Shown: one piece after another, positions 1-10,251 of the stretch
How the letters are laid out: every line of letters starts with the position of its first letter
Position numbering within the stretch: position 1 is the first letter of the stretch
Source: Chloroflexaceae bacterium
Lineage (GTDB): Bacteria; Chloroflexota; Chloroflexia; Chloroflexales; Chloroflexaceae
Length of the DNA: 56,459 nt
NCBI GenBank assembly: GCA_012033195.1
Contig: JAAUSQ010000002.1
Coordinates: 1 to 56,459, forward strand
Direction: 5' to 3'
The notes under the pieces: model-generated
Seen by the model: the letters and a program-made list of their open reading frames with translations, nothing else
Told to the model about the DNA's origin: nothing
Databases searched by the model: none
Position numbers and translations under genes: made by a program

Positions 1-1911
1 ACATATCCTGCACCACCACAAACTCAAGCGCGTCGAGTGCGGCACGTGCGGCGGGGTTGTTGCTTGCCGGGTCGAGGCCCATCACATACACAGCGCGTAG
101 CTGCTTGGCCTGCGCTGCCTGCCACATCTCGCGGGCGCTCAGGCCGGGTTGCTTCAGCGCCAGATAGCCCGCGCTCTTGTCGGGACGCACGCCCATATCG
201 AGTGCGCCGCGTGTGTTGCCGCGTGCCAGCAGCGGGATCAGGCCGCTGTTGGCGGTGCCCGCTTTGCCCAACAGCAACAGCAGCGTGCCGAGGTCACGGG
301 CCAGCGCCGGGCCAGCAGCAAAGGCATCACCGCCATAGACGACCAGCACATGCTGAGCTTCGGCGAGGCTATCGGCAACCGCTGCCAGCGCATCACGCTC
401 GATGCCTATGTTCCTGGCAACATCTGCAATAGACCCATTCCCCAGGGCCGCCTTCAGTTCGGCAGCACCAGCGGTGCGCTGTGGCAGGTTCTTGCTGCCG
501 ACCTTGTCCCACACCAGCCGCAGCAGACCGCGCACAAACTGGATTTCCTGCGCGGGGCGATAGTGCAGCCGCCGCGTTGCCGAGCGGTCAAGTTTGGTTG
601 GGCGGGCATTGGCAACAAACAGCTTGCCCCCCCGCTCCGCAATGGCTCGCAGCCGCAGCATATAGAGTGGTGCTTCTTCTTCCGGGTCGGCCCCACCACC
701 AGCACGGTAGTGCCTGCGCCCAGTTCCATCAGGTTGGTACCGGTACCCACGCCAAACTGTGCCCCAGCATCATCGGGGGTTGGCTCGCCAGGGGTGCCCG
801 TGCGATAGTCCAGGTTGTTGCTGTTGAGTACTTCGCGGAACAAGCGCTGGAAGATAAACAGGTCTTCGTTGGCGAGGTGGTCGCCTGCCAGCCCACCCAG
901 TGCCGCGCCACCCGCCGCGCTCTGGATAGCAGCGAACTTCTCGGCAACCAGTCCAAGCGCTTCCTGCCACGAGGCGGGTACCAGCGCACCATCGCGGCGC
1001 ACCAGTGGCGTTGTCAGGCGGTCGGTGCTCTCGATAAAGCGATGCCCGAAGCGGCCCTTGTCACAGATCCAGATATCGTTGACGGCGGCGTTTTCACGCG
1101 GCATCACACGCATCAGCTTGTTGTGACGCATATCCAGCGTGGTATTGCAGCCCACTGGACAGAGCATGCAGATCGACGGCACCGACTGCACCTCCCACAC
1201 CCGCGCCTTAAAGCGGAAGTCGGCACTGGTCAGCGCCCCAACCGGGCAGATATCGGTAGTGTTGCCGCTGAACTTGCTATCGAAGGGCGGGTCGCTCTTG
1301 CTGATGATATGCCAGCTTCGGCCCCGGCTGTCAAAGCCGAGTACTGGATCATCGGCGATTTCATCCTGGAAGCGCACACAGCGCCCACACAGAATGCAGC
1401 GCTCCCGGTCGAGGTAAATCAAGTCACCCAGCGGGATGGGCTTCTCGAAGTGCACCTTGTCGGTATAGTCGAAGCGGCTGACGGCTGGCCCCCATTCCAT
1501 CGTGAGGTTTTGCAGCGGGCACTCGCCGCCCTTGTCGCACACCGGACAATCCAGCGGGTGCGAGGTAAGCAGAAATTCGAGCACGCCATTCTGGGCATAC
1601 TTCACTTCGTCAGTAGTGGTATAGACTACCATGCCCTCAGATACCCTGGTGGTGCAGGCCGTCTGCAACTTGGGCATCATCGCGATGACAGACTTGCCCT
1701 CGACATCCCGCACGGGCTGGCGTGTCTCGCGGTCAATGCGGGGAGTGCCCACGGCCACAAGACACATCCGGCACATACCGACCGCCTTCATTCGGGGGTG
1801 GTAACAGAAGACCGGAATAGCAATGCCTGCCATCCGTGCCGCGTCTACCACATTGGTATTGGCGGGTACGCTAATCTGTACCCCATCAATTATTATATTG
1901 ACCTCAGACAT
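1..1911 (-). CDS. nuoG: NADH-quinone oxidoreductase subunit G (partial at the window edge; frameshift near 691-694)
   Basis: ORF 454-1911 has the 2Fe-2S and 4Fe-4S motifs (CRMCLVAVG, CPVCDKGGECPLQN, CILCGRCVRFQDE). After the frame break the other frame continues ADPEEEAPLYMLRLRAIAERGGKLFVANARPTKLD toward position 1. Confidence 0.9.
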
Positions 1912-1968
1912 TGCTTCCTCTCTTCTCTTCTGATGTGTCTGTCAATTCCTCTTTGGTAGCGAGCGCCT

Positions 1969-2622
1969 TCAGGTCGATGCCTGGTCGTTCAGGGGCATAT
2001 TGGCAACAAGAAACAGGCCTTCCAGCGCACAGGCAAAGCCAGGGAGCAGCGGCGATGTCATTGTATCAGTCCGGCCCAGCGTTGCCATCAGTTGCAATGT
2101 ATCCTGCTGCCGCCGATATACCATCCGCGTCGCGTCGCGCCAGTCAACAATCCAGTATTCCTGGACTGCCTGCCGTGCATACAGCTTGAGCTTGGCTTCG
2201 CGGTCGCGCCGCTCGTTGGCACGCTCCGGCGAGAGCACCTCCACCACCAGATTAGGCGATTCGTGCAGGTGCTTGTTCTCGTCGCGCAACAGTGTTGCCA
2301 CTCGTGCCTGACTGATCCACACCACATCTGGCGTGACCGCTTCATCATCGGCATACATCACACCTGGATTCTGAAAAGCTACACCTGCATTGTGCTGGCG
2401 GCTCCAGCTATCCAGTTCATAGGCAATGCGATGACAGGTTAACTGGTGATGCCAGTGCGGGTTCTTTGACACAAATAGCTCTCCGTCAATAATCTCGTAG
2501 CGGTACAACTCACTATCGGGAAAGTGCGCCAGATCAGCAATTGTCCAGCGCTCTGTTCCCAACAGGGCTGGCTCGTCACTGATCTGGAAGGTGCTGCTAT
2601 GTGCCATTGTTTCTGCTCCCAC
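1969..2622 (-). CDS. Uma2 family (DUF820, PD-(D/E)XK-like) putative endonuclease
   Basis: Protein has YEIIDGELFVS, TPDVVWIS, NLVVEVLSPERANERRDREAKLKLYARQAVQEYWIVD, typical of Uma2/DUF820. Confidence 0.85.
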   Translation of the reverse strand: MGAETMAHSSTFQISDEPALLGTERWTIADLAHFPDSELYRYEIIDGELFVSKNPHWHHQLTCHRIAYELDSWSRQHNAGVAFQNPGVMYADDEAVTPDVVWISQARVATLLRDENKHLHESPNLVVEVLSPERANERRDREAKLKLYARQAVQEYWIVDWRDATRMVYRRQQDTLQLMATLGRTDTMTSPLLPGFACALEGLFLVANMPLNDQAST

Positions 2623-2633
2623 TGGCCCGCCTG

Positions 2634-3944
2634 CTACGCCTGCTGCAATTCAATCACGTGTTTACCATTGGTGCGCCCGTTCATACCCGCCGGAAGCAGG
2701 CGCTCGAACTCTTCGGGGAACAGCGCCAGCGCACTCTTGATCGGCATCACGGCGCTCTCACCGAGCAAACAGAAGCAGTTGCCCGCCATCTGATTGTAGA
2801 TGCTGTGCAGCACGGGAATATCTTCCGGGTGCGCGTGGCCCTCTTCGGTCATACGGTGCAACACCTTTACCAGCCAGTGGGTCCCCTCGCGGCACGGCGT
2901 GCACTTGCCACAGCTTTCGTGCTTGAAGAATTCGTCCATCTTGTAGGCCACGTGCGGCGCTGATACAGTGTCGTTCAGCACAATCACGCCACCCGACCCA
3001 AGCATCGAGCCTGCCGCCGCCAGTGCTTCATAGTCCAGTGTCAGGTCGAGTTGCTCACCCGTTAGCCAGGGGGCCGAAGCCCCACCGGGCACAATGATCT
3101 TGACGGGGCGATCGTCTGTCATACCGCCGCCATATTCGGGGCTGTAGATCAATTCGCGCAGCGGCAACCCGAACGGAAGCTCGTAGTTGCCCGGCTTGTT
3201 GACGTGCCCGCACAGCGAGAAGACCTTGGTGCCAGGGCTTTTTTCGGTGCCAAAGCTGCGGTACCAGTCTACGCCCTTTAACACGATACGCGGCACATTG
3301 GCAAGCGTCTCCACGTTGTTAATAATGGTAGGCTTGCCATACAGCCCCTCAACCGCCGGAAAGGGTGGCTTCAGGCGGGGCTGCCCGATTTTGCCTTCGA
3401 GCGATTCCATCAGGGCGGTTTCTTCGCCGCAGATGTACGCGCCCGCGCCACGATGGACATACACATCCAGATCGTAGCCGCTACCCAGAATGTTCTTCCC
3501 AAGCAACCCGGCGGCATACGCCTGTGCAATCCCCTGTTCGAGCGTGTGGGCGGCGGTGGCAAACTCGCCCCGCGCATAAATATAGGCGGTGTTGGACTCA
3601 ATCGCATAGGCCGAGATGATTACGCCTTCGATCAACTGGTGCGGGTTGCGGTCGATAATCTGGTGATTGTTGAACGTCCCCGGCTCGCTCTCGTCGCAGT
3701 TGCACAGCAGATAACGCGGCTTCACATCCTTTGGCAAGAAGCCCCACTTCACGCCGGTTGGGAAGCCCGCGCCGCCGCGACCGCGCAGCCCCGCGTCGCG
3801 TACCATCTTGACAATATCGCCAGGGGCCAGTTCTGCTAGCGCCTTGCGCCATGCCGTATAGCCTTCGTGCTGGAGGTACACATTAAAATCGGCAATAGTC
3901 GGCACCTCCAGTTCGCGCATGATAATATGTTCAGTCAGTGCCAT
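2634..3944 (-). CDS. nuoF: NADH-quinone oxidoreductase subunit F
   Basis: FMN/NADH site GLRGRGGAGFPTGVKWGF, CNCDESEPGTF, and ESCGKCTPCREGTHW cluster motif. Confidence 0.95.
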   Translation of the reverse strand: MALTEHIIMRELEVPTIADFNVYLQHEGYTAWRKALAELAPGDIVKMVRDAGLRGRGGAGFPTGVKWGFLPKDVKPRYLLCNCDESEPGTFNNHQIIDRNPHQLIEGVIISAYAIESNTAYIYARGEFATAAHTLEQGIAQAYAAGLLGKNILGSGYDLDVYVHRGAGAYICGEETALMESLEGKIGQPRLKPPFPAVEGLYGKPTIINNVETLANVPRIVLKGVDWYRSFGTEKSPGTKVFSLCGHVNKPGNYELPFGLPLRELIYSPEYGGGMTDDRPVKIIVPGGASAPWLTGEQLDLTLDYEALAAAGSMLGSGGVIVLNDTVSAPHVAYKMDEFFKHESCGKCTPCREGTHWLVKVLHRMTEEGHAHPEDIPVLHSIYNQMAGNCFCLLGESAVMPIKSALALFPEEFERLLPAGMNGRTNGKHVIELQQA

Positions 3945-4819
3945 TAGTGTTTTCCTTCCTCAGTCTGGTTACTGGTTGCTGGTGGTGTCTCTTCGGCGGT
4001 GGTTGCCTGCGGCGGCTCCTGCTGGGCCGGAACAGGTGGCACCGCAGATCGCTCCTCCGCCTGCTCAGGTGCCGGGTGAGCACTGGCAGGTGTGCGGTCG
4101 GGCGACGGTTCCACTGGCGACTCAGTAGCGATCGCTTCGGCTGCCTCTTCTTTCGACTCGGCGGCAACAGCGGGCGCAACCTGTTCGGTAGCGGTCGCTT
4201 CGCCTGCCTGCGGCTGTCCGGCCGCAGTGCCGTTAGTCGGGGCCTGATACGGTGCCAGCAAGCGCTCGATGCGACGGAAGCCGCCGGCACCATCTGGCTC
4301 GAAGTCTTCGGCAAGCCGCCCCGAAACACTCAGCGCCTCGTTACTATCTGCCATTTCACGCAGCATACTGATCAGCGCATCGGCATAGCGGGCCGTTACA
4401 TCGTAAATGTACGAAAGGTTGGCCTGCACCACTGGCGCACGGTCGCAGGCGGCGAGGCACTTCACGCGCTGCAACGTAAACATATTGTCGGCACTGGTCT
4501 GGTTCTCAACAAGGTTGAGCTTCTGTTTCAGCGCACTGATCAACGCTTCGGCTCCTAGGTAGCAGCAGGGCACATCGTCGCACACCTGTACCATCCACCT
4601 GCCAAACGGCTGATCGTAAAACAGGGTGTAGAAGCCAACGACCTCAAACACATTGGTATACGGTAGGTGGAGGATATCGGCCACTTCCTGGATAACAGCA
4701 GGCTTCAGGGGGCCGTAGTGGTCCTGTGCAATATAGAGCAGGGGCAACACGGCGCTGCGCCGGTCGGCGTAGCGTGAGAGCAGGCGCTCAATTTCAGTCG
4801 CGTATGTTTCTTGTAACAT
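3944..4819 (-). CDS. nuoE: NADH-quinone oxidoreductase subunit E with a long low-complexity C-terminal tail
   Basis: N-terminal 24 kDa subunit fold (VCDDVPCCYLGAEAL, VKCLAACDRAPVVQ) followed by about 110 aa rich in A/P/E/T. Confidence 0.9.
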   Translation of the reverse strand: MLQETYATEIERLLSRYADRRSAVLPLLYIAQDHYGPLKPAVIQEVADILHLPYTNVFEVVGFYTLFYDQPFGRWMVQVCDDVPCCYLGAEALISALKQKLNLVENQTSADNMFTLQRVKCLAACDRAPVVQANLSYIYDVTARYADALISMLREMADSNEALSVSGRLAEDFEPDGAGGFRRIERLLAPYQAPTNGTAAGQPQAGEATATEQVAPAVAAESKEEAAEAIATESPVEPSPDRTPASAHPAPEQAEERSAVPPVPAQQEPPQATTAEETPPATSNQTEEGKH

Positions 4820-4922
4820 GGCTCCTCGTTGGGGGAACAGCCCTGATACTGGCGACTGTTCCCCGTCTCCTCTTCGCTTGTTCAGGGGATGTGCACTGCT
4901 GCAACGTTCAACGACGTACCAA

Positions 4923-6155
4923 CTAGCGATCCACTTCGCCCAGCACCGGGTCGAGGCTGGCGATCAGCGCAACCAGGTCGGCCATAAAGCGCCCGCGTGC
5001 CATATGCGGCAACGCTTGCAGATTGACAAACGAGGGCGCACGGAAATGCACCCGGTAGGGGCGCGGCCCACCATCGCTGACAACATAGGTGCCCATCATG
5101 CCACGCGGCGATTCAATACAGATGTAGGCATCACCACGCGGCGGCTTGAACCCTTCCGTCCAGAGCTTGAAGTGGTGGATCAACGATTCCATACTATGGG
5201 TAATCTCGCTCTTGGGTGGCGGCGCAACCTTGCGGTCAGCAGTCTGGTAGGGGCCGGGTCCCATCTCAATCAGGCGATCATAGGCCTGCCGTACAATGCC
5301 AAGGCTCTGGCGCATCTCGGCGATACGCACCAGGTAGCGGTCGTAGATATCGCCGTTCTGCCCGATGGGTACGTCAAAATCGTACGTTTCGTAGCCCGTG
5401 TAGGGGGTCATCTTCCGCAGGTCGTAGGCTATCCCGGTTGCGCGCAAGGCTGGCCCGGTCAGGCCAAACGCGATGGCATCGGCAGTGCTAATCTTGCCTA
5501 CATCCACGGTGCGCTCAAGCCAGAGCGGGTTATTGGTCAGCAGGTCTTCGTACTCGTCGACACGCGGCTCGAAGGTATCTATAAACTGCTTGACCGTCGG
5601 GATAAAGTCGGCGGGCAGGTCGTAAGCCAGACCACCCACGCGGAAGTAGCTGGTCATCATACGCGCACCGCTGACCAGTTCAAAAATATCGAGGATCTGC
5701 TCACGCTCGCGGAAAGCATAAAGAAAGACGCTCATAGCTGCAAGGTCGAGCGCGTGGGTGCCAAGCCAGACTAGGTGCGAGCCGATGCGGGTCAGTTCGG
5801 TCAGCAGGACACGCGCAGTCTGGGCGCGCACCGGAATTTCGCACTCCAGCAGTTTCTCTACTGCCAGCACATAGCTCAGGTTGTTGGAAAGTGGCGCGAG
5901 GTAGTCCATCCGGTCGGTCATGACCAGCGCCTTCTGATAGGTCTTCGACTCCATCGTTTTTTCGATACCAGTATGGAGGAAGCCGATATCGGGCGCAACA
6001 TCTACCACCGTCTCGCCATCAAGCTCCACCACCAGCCGCAGCACGCCGTGGGTACTGGGATGGTGCGGCCCCATATTGAGCACCATATTTTCGGTTTCGC
6101 CACGCTCGGCAGGGCCGATAATATCACGCGGCGAAGGAATACTCAGTGTGGTCAT
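4923..6155 (-). CDS. nuoD: NADH-quinone oxidoreductase subunit D
   Basis: NMGPHHPSTHGVLRLVVELDGE, DIGFLHTGIEK, ESPRGMMGTYVVSDGGPRPYRVHFRAPSF, VLGEVDR C-terminus. Confidence 0.97.
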   Translation of the reverse strand: MTTLSIPSPRDIIGPAERGETENMVLNMGPHHPSTHGVLRLVVELDGETVVDVAPDIGFLHTGIEKTMESKTYQKALVMTDRMDYLAPLSNNLSYVLAVEKLLECEIPVRAQTARVLLTELTRIGSHLVWLGTHALDLAAMSVFLYAFREREQILDIFELVSGARMMTSYFRVGGLAYDLPADFIPTVKQFIDTFEPRVDEYEDLLTNNPLWLERTVDVGKISTADAIAFGLTGPALRATGIAYDLRKMTPYTGYETYDFDVPIGQNGDIYDRYLVRIAEMRQSLGIVRQAYDRLIEMGPGPYQTADRKVAPPPKSEITHSMESLIHHFKLWTEGFKPPRGDAYICIESPRGMMGTYVVSDGGPRPYRVHFRAPSFVNLQALPHMARGRFMADLVALIASLDPVLGEVDR

Positions 6156-6197
6156 AACAAAAACCTCAATCCTAGTTATCGGCTCCCGCTTCTGGCG

Positions 6198-6716
6198 CTA
6201 CTCTTTGGCGAATGGCTTGTGGGCATAGATTCTATCTTCGTTAAAGGTAAACGCCACCTCTTCGTACCCCAGCGGTACATCTTTGCGCAGCGGGTGGCCT
6301 GCCCATTCTTCGGGCATCAGAATGCGCTCCAGCGAGGGGTGCCCTTCGAAGACAATGCCAAACATATCGTAAGTTTCGCGCTCGTGCCAGTTGGCGGTGG
6401 GCCATACGCTCGTCACCGAGGGCACCACCGGGTGCTCTTCGGGTACGCCCACCTTCAGGCACAGCCGATGCGCGTTCTGGAACGAGAACAGATGATAGAC
6501 CACCTCGAAGCGAGGCAAGCGCCCCAGATAATCAACACCACACAGATTTTCGAGCAGAGTATACTGCAAGTCGGCTTCGTCGCGCAGCCAGCGCCCCACT
6601 TCGGGCAGGCGGCTCGCCTCGATACAGACCTTGAGATCGCCGTGGCGTTCGTCGGGGGCCGACACGACCGCGCCGAAGGTGTCGCGCAGGCGGTTTAATA
6701 CTGTTGCGTTATCCAT
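6198..6716 (-). CDS. nuoC: NADH-quinone oxidoreductase subunit C
   Basis: [48 protein letters not shown] signature. Confidence 0.95.
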   Translation of the reverse strand: MDNATVLNRLRDTFGAVVSAPDERHGDLKVCIEASRLPEVGRWLRDEADLQYTLLENLCGVDYLGRLPRFEVVYHLFSFQNAHRLCLKVGVPEEHPVVPSVTSVWPTANWHERETYDMFGIVFEGHPSLERILMPEEWAGHPLRKDVPLGYEEVAFTFNEDRIYAHKPFAKE

Positions 6717-6869
6717 TTGATAGCCATTCCTCTATAAGTCTTTGAACATAACACAGGGCAGGAGAGTGAGTCTGGATTCCCGTCCTCAATCACACGTCCG
6801 CCGACGTGCGCTCTCATGCCCCGCGCCACAACCTGCTCTGGTCAAACCGATACAAGCTATCCGGCGTGT

Positions 6870-7421
6870 TTATGTTACCTGGATCAATCCGCCATCCTGC
6901 TGTTCCTGCTCCACTCGAATGGTGGTGCGGTCGGCATTGTGGCTGGTACCAGAAATTTTCTCTTTCATCACTTTTTCGTGCAGGCGCATAATACCGTCGA
7001 TCAGTGCTTCGGGGCGCGGCGGGCAGCCGGCCACATACACATCCACGGGCACCACTTCGTCAACACCCTGCACAATGGCGTAGTTATTAAACACCCCGCC
7101 ACACGAGGCACAGTCGCCCATGGCAATCACCCACTTGGGGTCGCTCATCTGGTCGTAGAGCCGCCGCAGCACCGGAGCCATTTTGCGCGAGACACGCCCC
7201 GAGACAATCATCAGGTCGGCCTGACGTGGCGAGGGGCGGTTAATCTCCATCCCAAAGCGCGATAGGTCGTAGTTGCTAGCCTGGGCCGACATCATTTCAA
7301 TTGCACAGCAGGCAAGGCCAAACGTCAGCGGCCACATTGCATTGGTGCGGCCCCAGTTCACAACCGTTTCCAGCGTCGTTGTAACAATGCCAAGATTTGC
7401 AGCTTTTTCTTCTATTCCCAT
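6870..7421 (-). CDS. nuoB: NADH-quinone oxidoreductase subunit B
   Basis: [58 protein letters not shown]. Confidence 0.96.
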   Translation of the reverse strand: MGIEEKAANLGIVTTTLETVVNWGRTNAMWPLTFGLACCAIEMMSAQASNYDLSRFGMEINRPSPRQADLMIVSGRVSRKMAPVLRRLYDQMSDPKWVIAMGDCASCGGVFNNYAIVQGVDEVVPVDVYVAGCPPRPEALIDGIMRLHEKVMKEKISGTSHNADRTTIRVEQEQQDGGLIQVT

Positions 7422-7768
7422 CGGAGTGCTCCTTTCTTCCATTCATACACAAACCCCACAACCAGCAGCACGAGGAACACACCCATCACGCCGAGTCCGT
7501 ACAGCCCCAATTCCCGAAACACTAGTGCATACGGGAAGAAAAAGATGGTTTCGATATCGAAGAGGATAAAGAGCATCGCAACCACATAGAACTTGACGGG
7601 GAAGCGGCGCATTGCTGGCCCAATCGGATCCATACCCGACTCGTAGGGCGCAAGCTTGCGCTTGGTCGAGCGGCGCGGGCCAAGCAGCGCAGAAAGGGTG
7701 ATCACAAACAGGGGCACAAAAAGTGACATGAGGAACATCACCAGAATGGGCACATAATCCTGTAGCAT
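7412..7768 (-). CDS. nuoA: NADH-quinone oxidoreductase subunit A
   Basis: [41 protein letters not shown]; three TM segments. Confidence 0.96.
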   Translation of the reverse strand: MLQDYVPILVMFLMSLFVPLFVITLSALLGPRRSTKRKLAPYESGMDPIGPAMRRFPVKFYVVAMLFILFDIETIFFFPYALVFRELGLYGLGVMGVFLVLLVVGFVYEWKKGALRWE

Positions 7769-8000
7769 ACTATACTATCCTGACTATCCAGAACTACCTC
7801 TTAAAATAATACGATTGTGAAGTGTGTTCGCTTCTAAATTATACTCGTTCTAAGGGTAGTTTCGCAAGGAAAAACTACCTTTTCTGCGCAAATTCAGTAG
7901 CCTTGTGCGAAGGTTCGCACGGTTCGCACCCGGCAGCCCAGTGTACAGAGCCTGTGCGAAACATCTGGAATATCGATATTCCGATGGCATAACGCCATTG

Positions 8001-8029
8001 ATAGTATACTCATTCTTAATTCCTGTCAA
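8001..8029 (-). promoter_or_regulatory. Putative sigma70-type promoter for the nuo operon (minus strand)
   Basis: Minus strand: TTGACA (8024-8029) - 17 nt - TACTAT (8001-8006), overlapping TATACT. A second possible -10 TATAAT lies at 7838-7843. Confidence 0.45.
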
Positions 8030-8075
8030 CCTGGAGTGAAATATTTTTCACTATCATGCCAATGCTTTCATAGTG

Positions 8076-8108
8076 GCAAAAACGCCCAATGCAGTTGCAC
8101 CAGGCGTT
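8076..8108 (-). terminator. Putative intrinsic terminator downstream of fabI
   Basis: Minus strand: AACGCC ... GGCGTT followed by a T-run (plus-strand AAAAA at 8078-8082). Confidence 0.5.
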
Positions 8109-8135
8109 CCACGAAATTGGCTCAGATGAAAGGCG

Positions 8136-8912
8136 CTAGGCGATAATATTCGCCCCGTTATCTACATAAATGACCGCGCCCGTGATGGCATCCGACAGAT
8201 CGCTGGCGAGGAAGGCGGACACTCCGCCAATGTCCTCCAGATTGATCAGGCTGCGCTGCGGGGCGCGGCGGGCTGTCTCTTCCAGCAAGCTATCGAAGTG
8301 GGTAATGCCCGAAGCCGCCCGCGTCAGGATCGGGCCGGGTGAAATTGCATTGACCCGAATGCGCGACTCGCCCATCTCCGAAGCCACCTCGCGCACCACC
8401 GCTTCGAGTGCCGCCTTAACTGGCCCCATCATATTGTAGGTATCGACCACCCGCTGCGACCCGTAGAATGTAACGGTCATCATACTGCCGCCGTGTTCCT
8501 TCATCAGCGGTTCGGCAAGGTGCGCCATCCGAATGAACGAGTGGCACGAGATATCCATAGCCAGCGCAAAGCCTGCTTTTGATGTATCGACCACGCGCCC
8601 ATGCAAATCTTCTTTTGGTGCAAAGGCAATCGAGTGTAGCAGAATATCGAGCCGCCCCCACTGTTGCGCAATGACATCAAAGGCGGCCTCAAGCTGTCCT
8701 TCAACATTCACATCGAGCGGCATAATGATGGATGCCTCAAGCTGTTCTGCCAACGGGCGTACATACTTCTCGGCCTTTTCGTTCAGGTAGGTAATGGCTA
8801 GGTCTGCCCCCAGTTCGCGGAAAGCACATGCGGCGGCATACGCAATGCTGTGCTCGTTGGCAATCCCAACCACCAGCGCCTTTTTGCCTGTCAGGTCAAG
8901 CTGATACCCCAT
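8136..8912 (-). CDS. fabI: Enoyl-[acyl-carrier-protein] reductase (NADH)
   Basis: LTGKKALVVGIANEHSIAYA, LLHSIAFAPK, YNMMGPVKAALEAVVREVASEMG, RVNAISPGPILTRAASGI. Start placed at MGYQLDL. Confidence 0.9.
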   Translation of the reverse strand: MGYQLDLTGKKALVVGIANEHSIAYAAACAFRELGADLAITYLNEKAEKYVRPLAEQLEASIIMPLDVNVEGQLEAAFDVIAQQWGRLDILLHSIAFAPKEDLHGRVVDTSKAGFALAMDISCHSFIRMAHLAEPLMKEHGGSMMTVTFYGSQRVVDTYNMMGPVKAALEAVVREVASEMGESRIRVNAISPGPILTRAASGITHFDSLLEETARRAPQRSLINLEDIGGVSAFLASDLSDAITGAVIYVDNGANIIA

Positions 8913-9015
8913 TGCGTTCTTTCCCTCCTTACGGTGTGAGACGAATGATTGCTCATATTCCCACCGCCATGATAGAACATGGGGATACAAATGAGGCGAT
9001 GGCGAGGGGTAGTAC

Positions 9016-10251
9016 CTATCGCCCATTGCTTATTGCCTGTTCGTACACGCCGCGATGCTGACACACGATGGCGGGCCACGAAAAGCGCTCTACAAAGGCT
9101 GCCCCTGCTGCGCCAGCACCCTGACGGGCTGACGGGTCGTTGAGCAGCGCACGCAGGGCCGCCGCCAGTGCATCGGCGTTGCGGGGTGGCACCATCTGCA
9201 AAAACGTCGCCTGTTCAAGATCCCTATCAGGAGGGGTGTGGCGGGTTGCGACGACGGGCAGGCCGTGCCCGAACAGCGCCAGCAACGAGCCGCTCTTGAG
9301 CGTAACGCCCTGATTAAAGGGCAGCGTGCCCACATCGGCGGCCTGCAAATAACACGAGGCGGTCTCATCAGGCAGAAAGCCCGTCAGATGGACTGTGTTC
9401 TGGAGCCTCGCGTCGGCAACCAGGCCGTGCAACGTGTTCCAGTAGCGCTCGGCTTCGGCACCCCGCAGCGCCAGACTCTCAACCCCACCGACGAGCAGCA
9501 ACCGGGCCGCAGGGCAGGTCGCGGCCACCGGTGCGAAGGCAGCCAGCAGCGTTTCCAATCCCTTGACTGGATGCAGAAAACCAAAAAACGCTACAATCAG
9601 CGCATCGGCGGGCCAGCCTGTTGCAGCGCACACCTCGCGGCGAGCCGTGGCGCGGTCGGTGGAGGCGCGGGTGATGTTGGCCGCAATGGGGATGTGGTGC
9701 GTTGGTGGCGCGTGCCCATTCAGCCGCTCGTGGATGACGTGCGCAGCGTAGCTGTTGGTGGTAATCAGCGCATCGCTCATGGTCAGTAAAAAGCCATCTT
9801 CCCGATCCCACCAGCCGCGCCGCTGCCCCAAACGCTTCGCCAGTTCAACCAGTCCCGCCGGAACATGCGGCGGTTGCCATTCCCACCAGCCATACTCGTG
9901 AACCGTTGTGACCAACCGACCACGCCAGCCTGCCAGCCGCAGCAGCGGCGGCAAGCCAAACAGCGCCCGCTGAAATCCATACGACCCGGCGGCGTGCTGA
10001 ATATGTAATAGCGCTGGATTGAGTGCCTGCACTGCCCGCGCCAGCGTCGGCATATCACCCACCGACCAATCATCAACCACGCCGCGCACATCGGCGCTGT
10101 GGTGGGTGCGGGCCGCAGCATAGGTGGTTAGCACGGTGGTTGACAGGCCGTGCTGGGCAAGGTGCTGGCAAAGATGGCTCGTATAGTCAGACACACCGCA
10201 GCGCCCCGGTTGATACGACCCAGTGATCATTGCAAGCGCTGGTCGGCTCAT
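9016..10251 (-). CDS. Glycosyltransferase family 4 (GT-B)
   Basis: GSYQPGRCGVSDYTSHL N-terminus; FFGFLHPVKGLETLLAAFAPVAATCPAARLLLVGG; C-terminal GT1/GT4 motifs. Start inferred at MSRPALAM. Confidence 0.8.
   Translation of the reverse strand: MSRPALAMITGSYQPGRCGVSDYTSHLCQHLAQHGLSTTVLTTYAAARTHHSADVRGVVDDWSVGDMPTLARAVQALNPALLHIQHAAGSYGFQRALFGLPPLLRLAGWRGRLVTTVHEYGWWEWQPPHVPAGLVELAKRLGQRRGWWDREDGFLLTMSDALITTNSYAAHVIHERLNGHAPPTHHIPIAANITRASTDRATARREVCAATGWPADALIVAFFGFLHPVKGLETLLAAFAPVAATCPAARLLLVGGVESLALRGAEAERYWNTLHGLVADARLQNTVHLTGFLPDETASCYLQAADVGTLPFNQGVTLKSGSLLALFGHGLPVVATRHTPPDRDLEQATFLQMVPPRNADALAAALRALLNDPSARQGAGAAGAAFVERFSWPAIVCQHRGVYEQAISNGR

Noticed and set aside
481-1959. 492-aa plus-strand ORF
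   Set aside because: Antisense shadow of nuoG. Many other long opposite-strand ORFs (4818-5774, 10266-11360, 30496-31515, 34289-35164) are rejected for the same reason.
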